A stretch of 64,000 bases of DNA, taken from NCBI GenBank assembly GCA_900478215.1, contig LS483478.1:930001-994000 (forward strand). The letters run 5' to 3'. Position 1 is the first letter of the stretch. Every line of letters begins with the position of its first letter. The stretch comes from Salmonella enterica subsp. houtenae serovar Houten. GTDB taxonomy: Bacteria; Pseudomonadota; Gammaproteobacteria; Enterobacterales; Enterobacteriaceae. The position numbers were made by a program, and so were the translations under genes. Positions 35,794 through 44,767 of the stretch are shown one piece after another. The notes under the pieces are model-generated. The model was not told where the DNA came from and made no database searches. It worked only from the letters and a program-made list of their open reading frames with translations.

Positions 35794-38028
35794 ATGGCGA
35801 TAGATACACCTTCCGGCGTACAGCTACGCATTCGGGGCAAAGTACAGGGCGTCGGTTTTCGTCCTTTTGTCTGGCAACTGGCGCAGCAATTGCGATTACA
35901 CGGCGATGTGTGTAATGACGGCGATGGCGTCGTCGTTCGTCTGCTGGAAGAGCCGTCGCAATTTATTGCCGCGCTCTATCAGGATTGCCCGCCGCTGGCG
36001 CGCATTGACAGCGTTGAACACGCGTCGTTGATATGGGAGCGTACGCCGACGGATTTCGCCATTCGTCAGAGCGCAGGCGGTTCGATGAACACGCAAATCG
36101 TGCCGGATGCGGCGACCTGCCCGGCATGTCTTGCCGAGATGAATACCCCTGGCGAGCGGCGCTACCGTTATCCTTTCATCAACTGCACCCACTGCGGACC
36201 ACGCTTCACCATTATTCGCGCTATGCCCTATGACCGGCCATTTACGGTGATGGCGGCGTTTCCCCTGTGTCCGGAATGCGACAGCGAATACCGCGAACCG
36301 TATGATCGCCGTTTCCATGCCCAGCCCGTTGCCTGTCCGGCATGCGGGCCGCATCTTGAGTGGCGGAGCCAACATGAACGAGCGGAAAAAGAGGCGGCTT
36401 TGCAGGCGGCGGTCGGCCAACTGAACGCCGGAGGCATTATTGCCGTTAAAGGGCTGGGCGGCTTTCATCTGGCCTGCGACGCGCGCAACGATACCGCAGT
36501 AGCGATGCTGCGGGCGCGTAAGCATCGCCCGGCGAAACCATTGGCGGTGATGTTGCCTACAGCGCAAACGCTGCCGACCGCGGCGCGTTCGCTGCTGACC
36601 ACGCCAGCGGCCCCGATTGTGCTAGTGGATAAGCAGTATGTGCCTTCGCTGAGTGAGGGCGTCGCGCCAGGGCTTGCGGAGGTGGGCGTGATGTTGCCAG
36701 CCAACCCATTGCAACATCTCTTGTTGCAGGAGCTCAATTACCCGCTGGTGATGACATCCGGCAACCTGAGCGGCAGACCGCCCGCCATCACCAACGAGCA
36801 GGCGCTGGACGATTTACACGATATTGCCGATGGTTTTCTGTTGCACAATCGTGACATTGTACAGCGCATGGATGACTCTGTCGTGCGTGACAGCGGCGAA
36901 ATGCTGCGTCGTTCGCGAGGATACGTGCCGGACGCGTTTGCGCTGCCGCCGGGATTTCGCGATGCGCCGCCGATACTTTGTCTGGGCGCTGATCTGAAAA
37001 ATACGTTCTGTCTGGTACGCGGCGAACAGGCGGTTGTCAGCCAACATTTGGGCGATCTCAGCGATGACGGTATCCAGGCGCAGTGGCGCGAGGCATTGCG
37101 TCTGATCCAGTCAATCTATGATTTTACGCCAGAGCGTATCGTCTGTGATGCGCATCCGGGCTATGTTTCCAGTCAGTGGGCCAGTGAGATGTGTCTGCCG
37201 ACTGAGACTGTGTTACACCATCATGCCCATGCGGCGGCTTGCCTGGCCGAGCATGGTTGGCCGCTGGATGGCGGAGAGGTGATTGCCCTGACGGTAGACG
37301 GTATCGGGATGGGTGAGAATGGCGCGCTATGGGGCGGAGAATGTCTGCGGGTCAATTATCGCGAATGCGAACATTTAGGTGGTTTACCCGCTGTGGCGCT
37401 GCCGGGAGGCGATCTGGCTGCCAAACAGCCGTGGCGTAATCTGTTAGCGCAGTGCCTGCGCTTTGTGCCGGACTGGCAGGATTACCCGGAGACAGCGGGG
37501 CTGCAACAGCAAAACTGGAATGTCCTGGCGCGCGCCATTGAGCGCGGCGTCAATGCCCCGTTGGCGTCTTCCTGCGGGCGGTTGTTTGACGCGGTGGCCG
37601 CCGCGCTTCGCTGCGCGCCAGCATCGCTTAGCTATGAGGGCGAGGCCGCCTGCGCGCTGGAGGCGCTGGCCTCTCAATGCGCTAACGTTGAGCATCCGGT
37701 AACGATGCCGCTTAACGGCGCTCAACTGGACGTAGCCGTTTTCTGGCGGCAATGGTTGAACTGGCAGGCCACGCCTGCGCAACGTGCCTGGGCTTTTCAT
37801 GATGCGCTGGCGTGCGGGTTTGCCATGCTAATGCGCCAACAGGCTACGGCGCGGGGGATAACTACTTTGGTCTTCAGCGGCGGGGTGATACACAACCGCT
37901 TATTGCGCGCGCGTCTTACCTTTTATCTTTCTGATTTTAACTTGTTATTTCCGCAGCAGTTACCGGCGGGCGATGGCGGATTATCGTTAGGGCAAGGGGT
38001 AATTGCGGCGGCACGCAGGTTGGCCTGA
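35794..38028 (+). CDS. hypF: HypF carbamoyltransferase for hydrogenase maturation
   Basis: HypF (744 residues) transfers a carbamoyl group from carbamoyl phosphate to HypE, the first step of CN-ligand synthesis for [NiFe] hydrogenases. The domains in order are acylphosphatase (about 8-95; RIRGKVQGVGFRP), zinc-finger region with repeated CxxC (CPACLAEM, CTHCGP, CPECDS, CPACGP), YrdC-like domain (about 200-380; KGLGGFHLACDA, SGNLSGRP) and Kae1-like domain (about 400-744; VLHHHAHAAACLAEH and VFSGGVIHN). E. coli HypF has about 750 residues. Confidence 0.97.
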   Translation: MAIDTPSGVQLRIRGKVQGVGFRPFVWQLAQQLRLHGDVCNDGDGVVVRLLEEPSQFIAALYQDCPPLARIDSVEHASLIWERTPTDFAIRQSAGGSMNTQIVPDAATCPACLAEMNTPGERRYRYPFINCTHCGPRFTIIRAMPYDRPFTVMAAFPLCPECDSEYREPYDRRFHAQPVACPACGPHLEWRSQHERAEKEAALQAAVGQLNAGGIIAVKGLGGFHLACDARNDTAVAMLRARKHRPAKPLAVMLPTAQTLPTAARSLLTTPAAPIVLVDKQYVPSLSEGVAPGLAEVGVMLPANPLQHLLLQELNYPLVMTSGNLSGRPPAITNEQALDDLHDIADGFLLHNRDIVQRMDDSVVRDSGEMLRRSRGYVPDAFALPPGFRDAPPILCLGADLKNTFCLVRGEQAVVSQHLGDLSDDGIQAQWREALRLIQSIYDFTPERIVCDAHPGYVSSQWASEMCLPTETVLHHHAHAAACLAEHGWPLDGGEVIALTVDGIGMGENGALWGGECLRVNYRECEHLGGLPAVALPGGDLAAKQPWRNLLAQCLRFVPDWQDYPETAGLQQQNWNVLARAIERGVNAPLASSCGRLFDAVAAALRCAPASLSYEGEAACALEALASQCANVEHPVTMPLNGAQLDVAVFWRQWLNWQATPAQRAWAFHDALACGFAMLMRQQATARGITTLVFSGGVIHNRLLRARLTFYLSDFNLLFPQQLPAGDGGLSLGQGVIAAARRLA

Positions 38029-38033
38029 TGAAA

Positions 38034-38070
38034 TAGGCCGGATGACGACGCATAGCGTCTTGTCCGGCCT
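38034..38070. repeat. REP element between hypF and norW
   Basis: AGGCCGGATGACGACGCATAG...CTTGTCCGGCCT is a REP-type palindrome in the convergent hypF/norW spacer. Confidence 0.7.
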
Positions 38071-38130
38071 GCGGTTGCGTATCAGTGGCGCATTGTGTTT
38101 TACCCGCCTTCACCATCCGGCGCCAGACAT

Positions 38131-39264
38131 TTACACCGGTAACGATTTCAGTAGAGCGAACGCCTCTTTCATGCGGTCTTCACTCACCACAAAGGCGCGT
38201 AGTTGGCCTTCTCCGCTCACGCCTTTGGCAATCATACCGTCAGATTCTGCGGTAATATGCCAGCTCAAATCGCGGCGCTGAGTTTCTCCCGCCAGATGCA
38301 GCGGCAGTTCCGGCGTTTTGACTTTGACCAGCATCGCCGGTAGCTTCAGCGGCGCGTTGCCGCCAAGCAGATTTTTCGCCAGGTACATCGCGCTTAACTG
38401 GATCGGTTGCAGGAAGGGCAGTACCTGACCATTGATTTCCGCGCAGTCGCCGATCGCATAAATATCCGGGTGACTGGTCTGTAGATAGCTATCCACGCAG
38501 ACGCCGCGATTGATGACTATCCCGGCGCGGCGCGCCAGATCGGTTTCCGGGCGTAAGCCGGTGGCGGCAATTACCGCATCAATCTCGATGCTACGCTGGT
38601 TTGCCAGCGTAGCGCGGATACCGGCTTCGGTTTTCTCCAGTTTTTGCAACTGCGATTTCAGCAGCAGATGCACCCCCATATCGGTCAGGCGATGCTGTAA
38701 GCGACAGCTTACTTCCGGTGGCATCAGTGAGGCGAGAAGGCTGGCGGCGTTATCCATCAGCGTTACCGTTTTCCCGGCACGGCAGAAATCCATCGCTAAT
38801 TCACTGCCAATGAGACCGCCGCCGACAATCAGCACCCGCTGCGCGTCGCGCAGTTGTGTCTCACAGGCACGGTACTCCTGCTGGCTATTCAGAGTAAGCA
38901 TTAACTCACGTCCTGCCATCGGCGGCACAAAGGCTGCCGCCCCGGTCGCCAGTACCAGCTTGTCGTACTGCCACTGCTTATCCTGACTTTTCACCACATG
39001 GGCATCGGCATCAATGTCAGCAACCCAGGTATGCGGGAACAGTCGCAGATTAAACTGTTCAGCAAATTCCCCCGCTAACTGGCGGGTGAGATCATCAGCG
39101 CGCTGCGACTGGCTGATAACGTGGCTGAGGTCGGGCTTGTTGTACTCATCCATGCTGTCCGCCGCAATCAGGGTTAACGGCACATTCGCATCCTGTTTAC
39201 GGATATTTTTGACGAGTTGGCGGGCGGCGAAGCCCGACCCAATAATGATGATCCCCCGACTCAT
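38131..39264 (-). CDS. norW: NorW flavorubredoxin reductase
   Basis: NorW (377 residues) is an FAD-dependent NADH:flavorubredoxin oxidoreductase that supplies electrons to NorV for anaerobic reduction of NO to N2O. The N-terminal FAD motif GSGFAARQLV, the second nucleotide motif LIVGGGLIGSELAMD (about residues 145-159) and the FAD-binding DIYAIGDCAE (about 270) are present. Its start overlaps the norV stop by four bases. Confidence 0.96.
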   Translation of the reverse strand: MSRGIIIIGSGFAARQLVKNIRKQDANVPLTLIAADSMDEYNKPDLSHVISQSQRADDLTRQLAGEFAEQFNLRLFPHTWVADIDADAHVVKSQDKQWQYDKLVLATGAAAFVPPMAGRELMLTLNSQQEYRACETQLRDAQRVLIVGGGLIGSELAMDFCRAGKTVTLMDNAASLLASLMPPEVSCRLQHRLTDMGVHLLLKSQLQKLEKTEAGIRATLANQRSIEIDAVIAATGLRPETDLARRAGIVINRGVCVDSYLQTSHPDIYAIGDCAEINGQVLPFLQPIQLSAMYLAKNLLGGNAPLKLPAMLVKVKTPELPLHLAGETQRRDLSWHITAESDGMIAKGVSGEGQLRAFVVSEDRMKEAFALLKSLPV

Positions 39265-40700
39265 TTTGCCTCCGTCGCCAGTACGTCGAACACGTCTTTA
39301 CCTAATGAACATTCCGGGCACAGGAAGTTATCCGGCACGTCGCTCCACGGCGTACCCGGCGCGACATCCTGCAACGGTTCGCCCAGCGCAGGGTCGTAAA
39401 TCCACTGGCATACACTGCATTGCATTTTAGCGCCGAGGTCTGCGGCGGCGCAGGTTGTGATTTCTTTGGCTGGCGTGGTTTTCTGTGTGGTTTCCGGCAG
39501 CGGAGCAAGCGCCCACTGACGCGCGATATCGCGACCGTGCTGACGGCACAACTCCAGCGCATCCAGATCCGGACGCCATTTCGCTTTCAGACTCAGGGAC
39601 ATTTCAAAACCGGCATCCTGTAAGCGTGTGGACAGTCGATCCACCGCGCCGCCGCTCCAGCCATGAGAACCGAAGGCGCTGGCGCGTTTGTTGCGAAAGC
39701 GCAGGCCGGTCATCTCTTCCACCAGACCAGCGATTTTCGGCATCATCACGTTGTTCATGGTAGAAGTGCCGACCAGCACGCCTTTTGAACGGAAGACGTT
39801 GGTCAGGATTTCGTTTTTATCGCTACGGGCGACGTTAAAGATTTTGACCGCCACGTTCGGGTCCACTTCGTTGATACCCTGCGCGATGGCATCCGCCATC
39901 ATGCGAGTATTGTTCGACATGGTGTCGTAGAAAATAGTGATACGATCTTCCTGATAATCTGCCGCCCATTTCAGATACAGCTCCACGATTTGCGTTGGGT
40001 TGTCGCGCCATACCACGCCGTGTGAGGTCGCAATCATATCCACTGGCAGGTTGAAGCCGAGGATTTCGGTAATTTTAGGCGTTACCAGACGGTTGAACGG
40101 CGTCAGGATATTGGCGTAGTAGCGCTGGCATTGTTCAAACAGTTCGGTCTGGTCCACTTCATCATTGAACAGGCGTTCGTCGCAGTAGTGCTGACCAAAG
40201 GCATCGTTGCTGAATAACACCGCGTCGCCGGTCATATAGGTCATCATGCTGTCCGGCCAGTGCAGCATCGGCGTTTCCACGAAGATCAACTGCTTGCCGT
40301 TGCCGATATCCAGCGTATCGCCGGTTTTCACTACCTTAAAATTCCATTCCGGGTGATGGTGATGGCCGTTGATAGAATCAATGGCGTTGGCGGTACAGTA
40401 GATAGGCGCGTCCGGGATCTGCGCCATCAGTTCGGTCAGCGCGCCCGCATGGTCTTCTTCGGCATGGTTAATGATGATGTAGTCGATGTCCGCGAGGTCG
40501 ATTTCACTGCGCAGATTTTGCACAAACTCACGGCTAAACTTATGATCGACGGTATCGATCAGCACATTCTTTTCTTCACGAATGAGATAGCTGTTATAGC
40601 TGCTGCCGCGCAGCGTTTTGTATTCGGTTCCATGAAAATCACGTACTTCCCAATCGCGCTGGCCAACCCAATGAATATTATTTTTAACCAGAATAGACAT
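39261..40700 (-). CDS. norV: NorV flavorubredoxin (NO reductase)
   Basis: NorV (479 residues) is the oxygen-sensitive cytosolic NO reductase. The domains are a metallo-beta-lactamase-like diiron domain (HAEEDHAGALTEL ligands near residues 79-84), a flavodoxin domain (IFYDTMSNNTRMMADAIAQG) and a C-terminal rubredoxin (CSVCQWIYDP ... CPECSLG, last 50 residues). I begin at ATG 40700 (MSILVKNNIHW); an ATG two codons upstream is weaker. Transcription is from the sigma-54 promoter at 40747-40762 under NorR. Confidence 0.97.
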   Translation of the reverse strand: MSILVKNNIHWVGQRDWEVRDFHGTEYKTLRGSSYNSYLIREEKNVLIDTVDHKFSREFVQNLRSEIDLADIDYIIINHAEEDHAGALTELMAQIPDAPIYCTANAIDSINGHHHHPEWNFKVVKTGDTLDIGNGKQLIFVETPMLHWPDSMMTYMTGDAVLFSNDAFGQHYCDERLFNDEVDQTELFEQCQRYYANILTPFNRLVTPKITEILGFNLPVDMIATSHGVVWRDNPTQIVELYLKWAADYQEDRITIFYDTMSNNTRMMADAIAQGINEVDPNVAVKIFNVARSDKNEILTNVFRSKGVLVGTSTMNNVMMPKIAGLVEEMTGLRFRNKRASAFGSHGWSGGAVDRLSTRLQDAGFEMSLSLKAKWRPDLDALELCRQHGRDIARQWALAPLPETTQKTTPAKEITTCAAADLGAKMQCSVCQWIYDPALGEPLQDVAPGTPWSDVPDNFLCPECSLGKDVFDVLATEAK

Positions 40701-40746
40701 AACCACCTCAATTCACTCAACGTTTGCAAAAAGTGGTTTTACTTAT

Positions 40747-40762
40747 TGCAGGTAGTGTGCCA
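40747..40762 (-). promoter_or_regulatory. Sigma-54 promoter of norVW
   Basis: On the - strand TGGCACACTACCTGCA fits GG-N10-GC, about 47-62 bases upstream of norV. Confidence 0.85.
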
Positions 40763-40816
40763 ACCTTTCATCGTCTTGATTTATATGAAGTTATAATGAA
40801 TTTTATTTTAGATATA

Positions 40817-40872
40817 GTCAAAAAGACTATAAATAGCGCTGTCAATATGACACTATGTATTGTCAAAATGAC
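40817..40872. promoter_or_regulatory. Three NorR binding sites
   Basis: GTCAAAAAGAC (40817-40827), GTCAATATGAC (40841-40851) and GTCAAAATGAC (40862-40872) each fit the NorR pattern GT-N7-AC. Three such enhancer sites in the norR-norV spacer are established in E. coli. Their spacing (24 and 21 bases between starts) puts them roughly on one face of the helix. Confidence 0.85.
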
Positions 40873-40884
40873 AATGAGGTAGCC

Positions 40885-42405
40885 ATGAGTTTTTCCGTGG
40901 AGGTATTGGCGGGCATCGCCATTGAGTTACAACGCGGCATCGGGCATCAGGATCGTTTTCAACGGTTGATTACTACGCTGCGTCAGGTGCTGGCGTGCGA
41001 CGCCTCGGCGCTGTTGCGTTATGAATCACGACAATTTATTCCATTGGCGATTGATGGCCTGGCGCAGGACGTGCTCGGCAGACGTTTTGCCCTGGAAGGG
41101 CATCCGCGCCTGGAAGCCATCGCCCGCGCGGGGGACGTAGTGCGTTTTCCGGCCGATAGCGATTTGCCCGATCCGTACGACGGGTTAATTCCCGGACAGG
41201 AAAGCCTGAAAGTCCACGCCTGTGTTGGTCTGCCGCTGTTTGCCGGACAGAACCTCATCGGTGCGCTGACCCTTGATGCTATGACGCCGGAGCAGTTCGA
41301 GGTATTCAGCGATGAAGAGCTGCGGCTTATCGCCGCGCTGACCGCCGGGGCATTGAGTAATGCGCTGTTGATTGAACAACTGGAAAGCCAGAACATGCTG
41401 CCGGGGGCGTCTGGCGCGTTCGAACCGATAAAAGAGACGCACATGATCGGCCTGTCGCCTGTAATGACGCAGTTAAAAAAAGAGATCGAGATTGTAGCGG
41501 GCTCCGATCTTAACGTGCTGATCGGCGGTGAAACGGGGACCGGTAAAGAGCTGGTGGCGAAAGCCATTCATCAGGGCTCCCCCAGAGCGATCAATCCGCT
41601 GGTCTATCTCAATTGCGCCGCGCTGCCGGAAAGCGTGGCGGAGAGCGAGTTGTTTGGTCATGTAAAAGGTGCATTTACCGGCGCCATCAGTCACCGTAGC
41701 GGGAAGTTCGAAATGGCCGATAACGGTACGCTGTTTCTGGATGAGATTGGCGAACTGTCGCTGGCGCTACAGGCCAAGCTACTGCGCGTATTGCAGTATG
41801 GCGATATTCAACGCGTCGGCGACGATCGTAGCCTGCGCGTGGATGTGCGGGTGTTGGCGGCGACTAACCGTGACCTGCGTGAAGAGGTGCTGGCGGGACG
41901 TTTCCGCGCCGATCTGTTCCATCGCCTGAGTGTTTTCCCGCTCTTTGTGCCGCCGCTACGCGAGCGCGGCGATGATGTGGTGCTGTTGGCGGGCTATTTT
42001 TGCGAGCAGTGCCGACTGCGGCTGGGGCTGTCCCGCGTAGTGCTGAGTCCCGGCGCGCGCCGCCATTTGCTCAACTATGGCTGGCCGGGCAACGTCCGGG
42101 AACTGGAACATGCTATTCACCGCGCGGTCGTGCTGGCGAGAGCGACCCGGGCTGGGGATGAGGTGATACTGGAGGCGCAGCACTTTGCCTTGTCAGAGGA
42201 CGTTTTACTCGCGCCGCCTGCGGAAAGCGATCTGGCGCTGCCGACCTGCCGCAATTTGCGCGAATCGACGGAGAACTTCCAGCGAGAGATGATTCGCCAG
42301 GCGCTGGCGCAAAATAATCACAATTGGGCGGCCAGCGCGCGGGCGCTGGAAACCGACGTCGCCAACCTGCACCGGCTGGCGAAGCGGCTGGGACTGAAGG
42401 ATTAG
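40885..42405 (+). CDS. norR: NorR nitric-oxide-sensing activator
   Basis: NorR (506 residues) is a sigma-54 enhancer-binding protein. It has an N-terminal GAF domain (about 1-170) whose mononuclear iron binds NO, an AAA+ domain (about 185-425) with GETGTGKE, GAFTGA and LFLDEIGE, and a C-terminal helix-turn-helix (NWAASARALETDVANLHRLAKR). The start MSFSVEVLAG at 40885 has GAGGT upstream; the frame is open from 40855 but that part covers NorR sites. The stop overlaps gutQ on the other strand by four bases. Confidence 0.97.
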   Translation: MSFSVEVLAGIAIELQRGIGHQDRFQRLITTLRQVLACDASALLRYESRQFIPLAIDGLAQDVLGRRFALEGHPRLEAIARAGDVVRFPADSDLPDPYDGLIPGQESLKVHACVGLPLFAGQNLIGALTLDAMTPEQFEVFSDEELRLIAALTAGALSNALLIEQLESQNMLPGASGAFEPIKETHMIGLSPVMTQLKKEIEIVAGSDLNVLIGGETGTGKELVAKAIHQGSPRAINPLVYLNCAALPESVAESELFGHVKGAFTGAISHRSGKFEMADNGTLFLDEIGELSLALQAKLLRVLQYGDIQRVGDDRSLRVDVRVLAATNRDLREEVLAGRFRADLFHRLSVFPLFVPPLRERGDDVVLLAGYFCEQCRLRLGLSRVVLSPGARRHLLNYGWPGNVRELEHAIHRAVVLARATRAGDEVILEAQHFALSEDVLLAPPAESDLALPTCRNLRESTENFQREMIRQALAQNNHNWAASARALETDVANLHRLAKRLGLKD

Positions 42406-43367
42406 ATAATCCCCGCCTGGTAGAAATCCTGCAGGTTAATGGCGCCGGTGAGTTTGCCGTTTTCATCGACCACCGGCGCGGCGGTAATTTTGCGTTTCAT
42501 CAGGCGCTCTTTGGCGACAATGGCGCGGCTTTGCGCCTGGAGCGTAATACCGTTGGGCGTCATGGCTTCGCTTACTGGCGTGGTGAGTGCGCCGCCGCTC
42601 ACCAGCCAGCGACGCAGGTCGCCATCGGTAAAGACGCCTTTCACAACATGTTGCTCATCGCAAACCGCCACCAGCCCCAGACCGGTACGGCTCAGTTCCA
42701 GCATTGCATCCATCACGCTGGTGGCGAGCATCACCTGCGGTATTGCATCGCCCTGGCGCATCAGGTGATGCACATTATTGAGCAAACGCGCGCCCAGTGC
42801 GCCAGCCGGATGCGAACGGGCGAAATCTTCTTCGTTAAAACCGCGCGCCTGCATTACCGCCATCGCCAGCGCATCGCCCATCATCAGCGTGTTGACGGTA
42901 CTGGACGTCGGTGCCAGATGCATCGGGCAGGCTTCACGCTCGACGGAAATATCCAGAACAGCTTTTGCCGCGCGCCCCAGCGGAGAGTGAGGTTTACCGG
43001 TCATCGCCAGCAGCGCGACGGATTTATCTTCCAGACGCGGGATGATGAGATCGAGTTCTTTTGCGCCGCCGGAATAGGAGATAAATAACATCACGTCGCG
43101 GCTTTCAATCATCCCCAGATCGCCATGCAGCGCTTCCGCCGGATGAACAAAAAAAGCGGGAGTACCGGTACTGGCAAGCGTCGCGGCGATTTTTTTACCA
43201 ACATGGCCTGACTTACCAATGCCGGAGACGATCACTTTGCCTTCACCGTGAATAATGATATTGGCGGCGCGGACAAAATCATCGCCCAGGCGCTCCGACA
43301 GACGGCTGGCTTCCTGTAACTCCAGCATTAAGGTCTGACGGCCCGCGTTTAGTAGTACATCACTCAT
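42402..43367 (-). CDS. gutQ: GutQ arabinose 5-phosphate isomerase
   Basis: GutQ (321 residues) interconverts ribulose 5-phosphate and arabinose 5-phosphate, a precursor of KDO. It has an N-terminal SIS sugar-isomerase domain (about 35-165; VSGIGKSGHVGKKIAATLAS and FISYSGGAKE) and two C-terminal CBS domains (about 205-321). It is the last gene of the sorbitol operon, starting 8 bases inside srlR. Confidence 0.96.
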   Translation of the reverse strand: MSDVLLNAGRQTLMLELQEASRLSERLGDDFVRAANIIIHGEGKVIVSGIGKSGHVGKKIAATLASTGTPAFFVHPAEALHGDLGMIESRDVMLFISYSGGAKELDLIIPRLEDKSVALLAMTGKPHSPLGRAAKAVLDISVEREACPMHLAPTSSTVNTLMMGDALAMAVMQARGFNEEDFARSHPAGALGARLLNNVHHLMRQGDAIPQVMLATSVMDAMLELSRTGLGLVAVCDEQHVVKGVFTDGDLRRWLVSGGALTTPVSEAMTPNGITLQAQSRAIVAKERLMKRKITAAPVVDENGKLTGAINLQDFYQAGII

Positions 43368-44133
43368 GGCTTTCTCCGGTTGTGATAACGGTAATTCCTT
43401 TCTTTTCCAGCGCCTGACGAAATGCCGGATCGATACCCGCGTCCGTGATCAGTTTGTCGACGCTTTCCAGACTGCATACCACATTGGGGCTTTTACGACC
43501 AAATTTTGAGGAGTCCGCCATCAGAATCACCTCGCGTGCGGCATTGCACATAGCCTTACTGACGGTGTAAACCTCATTAAACGTGGTCACACCGGCGTTC
43601 AGGTCAATACCGTCAGTTCCCATGAAAAGTTTATCAAAGCTGAATTGCTCAAAGGCGTTTTCCGCTAGTTGACCGTGAAACGACGCCGATTTTTTACGGA
43701 AGGTGCCGCCGGGCATCAGGATAGTTTGTTCGTTGTCCAGCTCCGATAGCGCGTTGACAATATGGAGGCTGTTGGTCATCACCGTGATGTTGCTAAAACG
43801 CGAAAGCAACGGCACCATCTGTAACACGGTACTTCCGGCGTCCAGAATAATGGAATCGCCATCATGGATATATTTTACGGCGGCTGCGGCTATCAGCGCT
43901 TTTTTGTGGGTATTGATAAGCGTTTTGTGATCAATAGGCGGATCGGACTCTTCTTTATTCAGCACCACGCCGCCATAGGTACGGATGACGGTTCCGGCAT
44001 TTTCCAGAATGACCAGATCTTTGCGGATAGTGGTGCCTGTCGTGTCAAAGTACTGGGCCAGTTCTTCAACCGAGCATTTTCCCTGTTTTTGCAGGTGCTC
44101 CAGAATCGCGGCCTGACGCTGACGAGGTTTCAT
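43360..44133 (-). CDS. srlR: SrlR (GutR) DeoR-family repressor of sorbitol operon
   Basis: SrlR (257 residues) represses the srl (glucitol) operon. The N-terminal DeoR helix-turn-helix (RQAAILEHLQKQGKCSVEEL then FDTTGTTIRKDL) is at about residues 5-45, followed by a sugar-phosphate-sensing DeoR C-terminal domain (DAGSTVLQM, GTDGID). It lies between gutM and gutQ; an ERIC element occupies the gap to gutM. Confidence 0.96.
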   Translation of the reverse strand: MKPRQRQAAILEHLQKQGKCSVEELAQYFDTTGTTIRKDLVILENAGTVIRTYGGVVLNKEESDPPIDHKTLINTHKKALIAAAAVKYIHDGDSIILDAGSTVLQMVPLLSRFSNITVMTNSLHIVNALSELDNEQTILMPGGTFRKKSASFHGQLAENAFEQFSFDKLFMGTDGIDLNAGVTTFNEVYTVSKAMCNAAREVILMADSSKFGRKSPNVVCSLESVDKLITDAGIDPAFRQALEKKGITVITTGESHE

Positions 44134-44160
44134 AGGCGTGATTACCCTGACTTATGTATT

Positions 44161-44283
44161 TACCCGTCATACTTCACGCTGCATGTGCGTTGGCTTTCCT
44201 CGCTCACCCCGGTCACGTACTGATGTACGCTCCTGGGGATTCGCTGCGTCGCCGCCTTCCTGCAACTCGAATTATTTAGGGTA
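44161..44283. repeat. ERIC (IRU) element
   Basis: About 125 bases beginning TACCCGTCATACTTCACGCT and ending AATTATTTAGGGTA, with the conserved inner words CGCTCACCCCGGTCACGTAC and GTACGCTCCTGGGGATTC. This is the enterobacterial repetitive intergenic consensus. It sits inside the sorbitol operon between gutM and srlR. Confidence 0.93.
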
Positions 44284-44331
44284 TTGGTTGCAAAATGATA
44301 ATTTCGCAAGCTATTCGCATTCACAACGAAA

Positions 44332-44691
44332 TTACCCATGTTTCAGTTTAAGCGCCAATGATAGTGCATTCTGCGCGAGCGAATCATGGGGAAAGATCAC
44401 ATCAGGCCGTAATTCATGCAAATGTTTTCCTTGCATTGCGGCAATTTTAACCGGTCTGGCGAATACCGTAAGGCCTTTCATCAATAAAGCGTCCGTCACC
44501 CGCTGTTGTTCATCCAGCGCCACGACCACCACCACCCGGGGCTTAAAACGCCCGCCGGAGCGCCCGACGCCGATCCGCCCCTGCTGGCTAAGTTTATCGA
44601 AAGCCCGATTAAAGCGGGCGATCTGCCAGCCGCCCAGCGCCAGTTGCGCACACCAGGCGATAACGGCGACGGTAATCAGAGTGGAAACCAT
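44332..44691 (-). CDS. srlM: GutM (SrlM) activator of sorbitol operon
   Basis: GutM (119 residues) is a membrane-associated activator of the srl operon, with an N-terminal hydrophobic helix (STLITVAVIAWCAQLALGG) and a soluble C-terminal part. I start at ATG 44691 (MVSTLITVAV) behind AGGAG; the open frame runs further upstream into the REP element. The length equals E. coli. Confidence 0.93.
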   Translation of the reverse strand: MVSTLITVAVIAWCAQLALGGWQIARFNRAFDKLSQQGRIGVGRSGGRFKPRVVVVVALDEQQRVTDALLMKGLTVFARPVKIAAMQGKHLHELRPDVIFPHDSLAQNALSLALKLKHG

Positions 44692-44711
44692 AATGCGCTC
44701 CTGTTGTTTTG

Positions 44712-44760
44712 CCCGATGGCGCCGTAGGCCGGATAAGACGGTTACATCGCCATCCGGCAA
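44712..44760. repeat. REP element between srlD and gutM
   Basis: GATGGCGCCGTAGGCCGGAT...ATCGCCATCCGGCAA is a REP palindrome between srlD and gutM, inside the operon and directly upstream of the gutM ribosome site. Confidence 0.75.
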
Positions 44761-44767
44761 TTCACGG

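Noticed and set aside
40855..40884. N-terminal extension of norR
   Set aside because: It would cover a NorR binding site, and MSFSVEVL is the conserved start.
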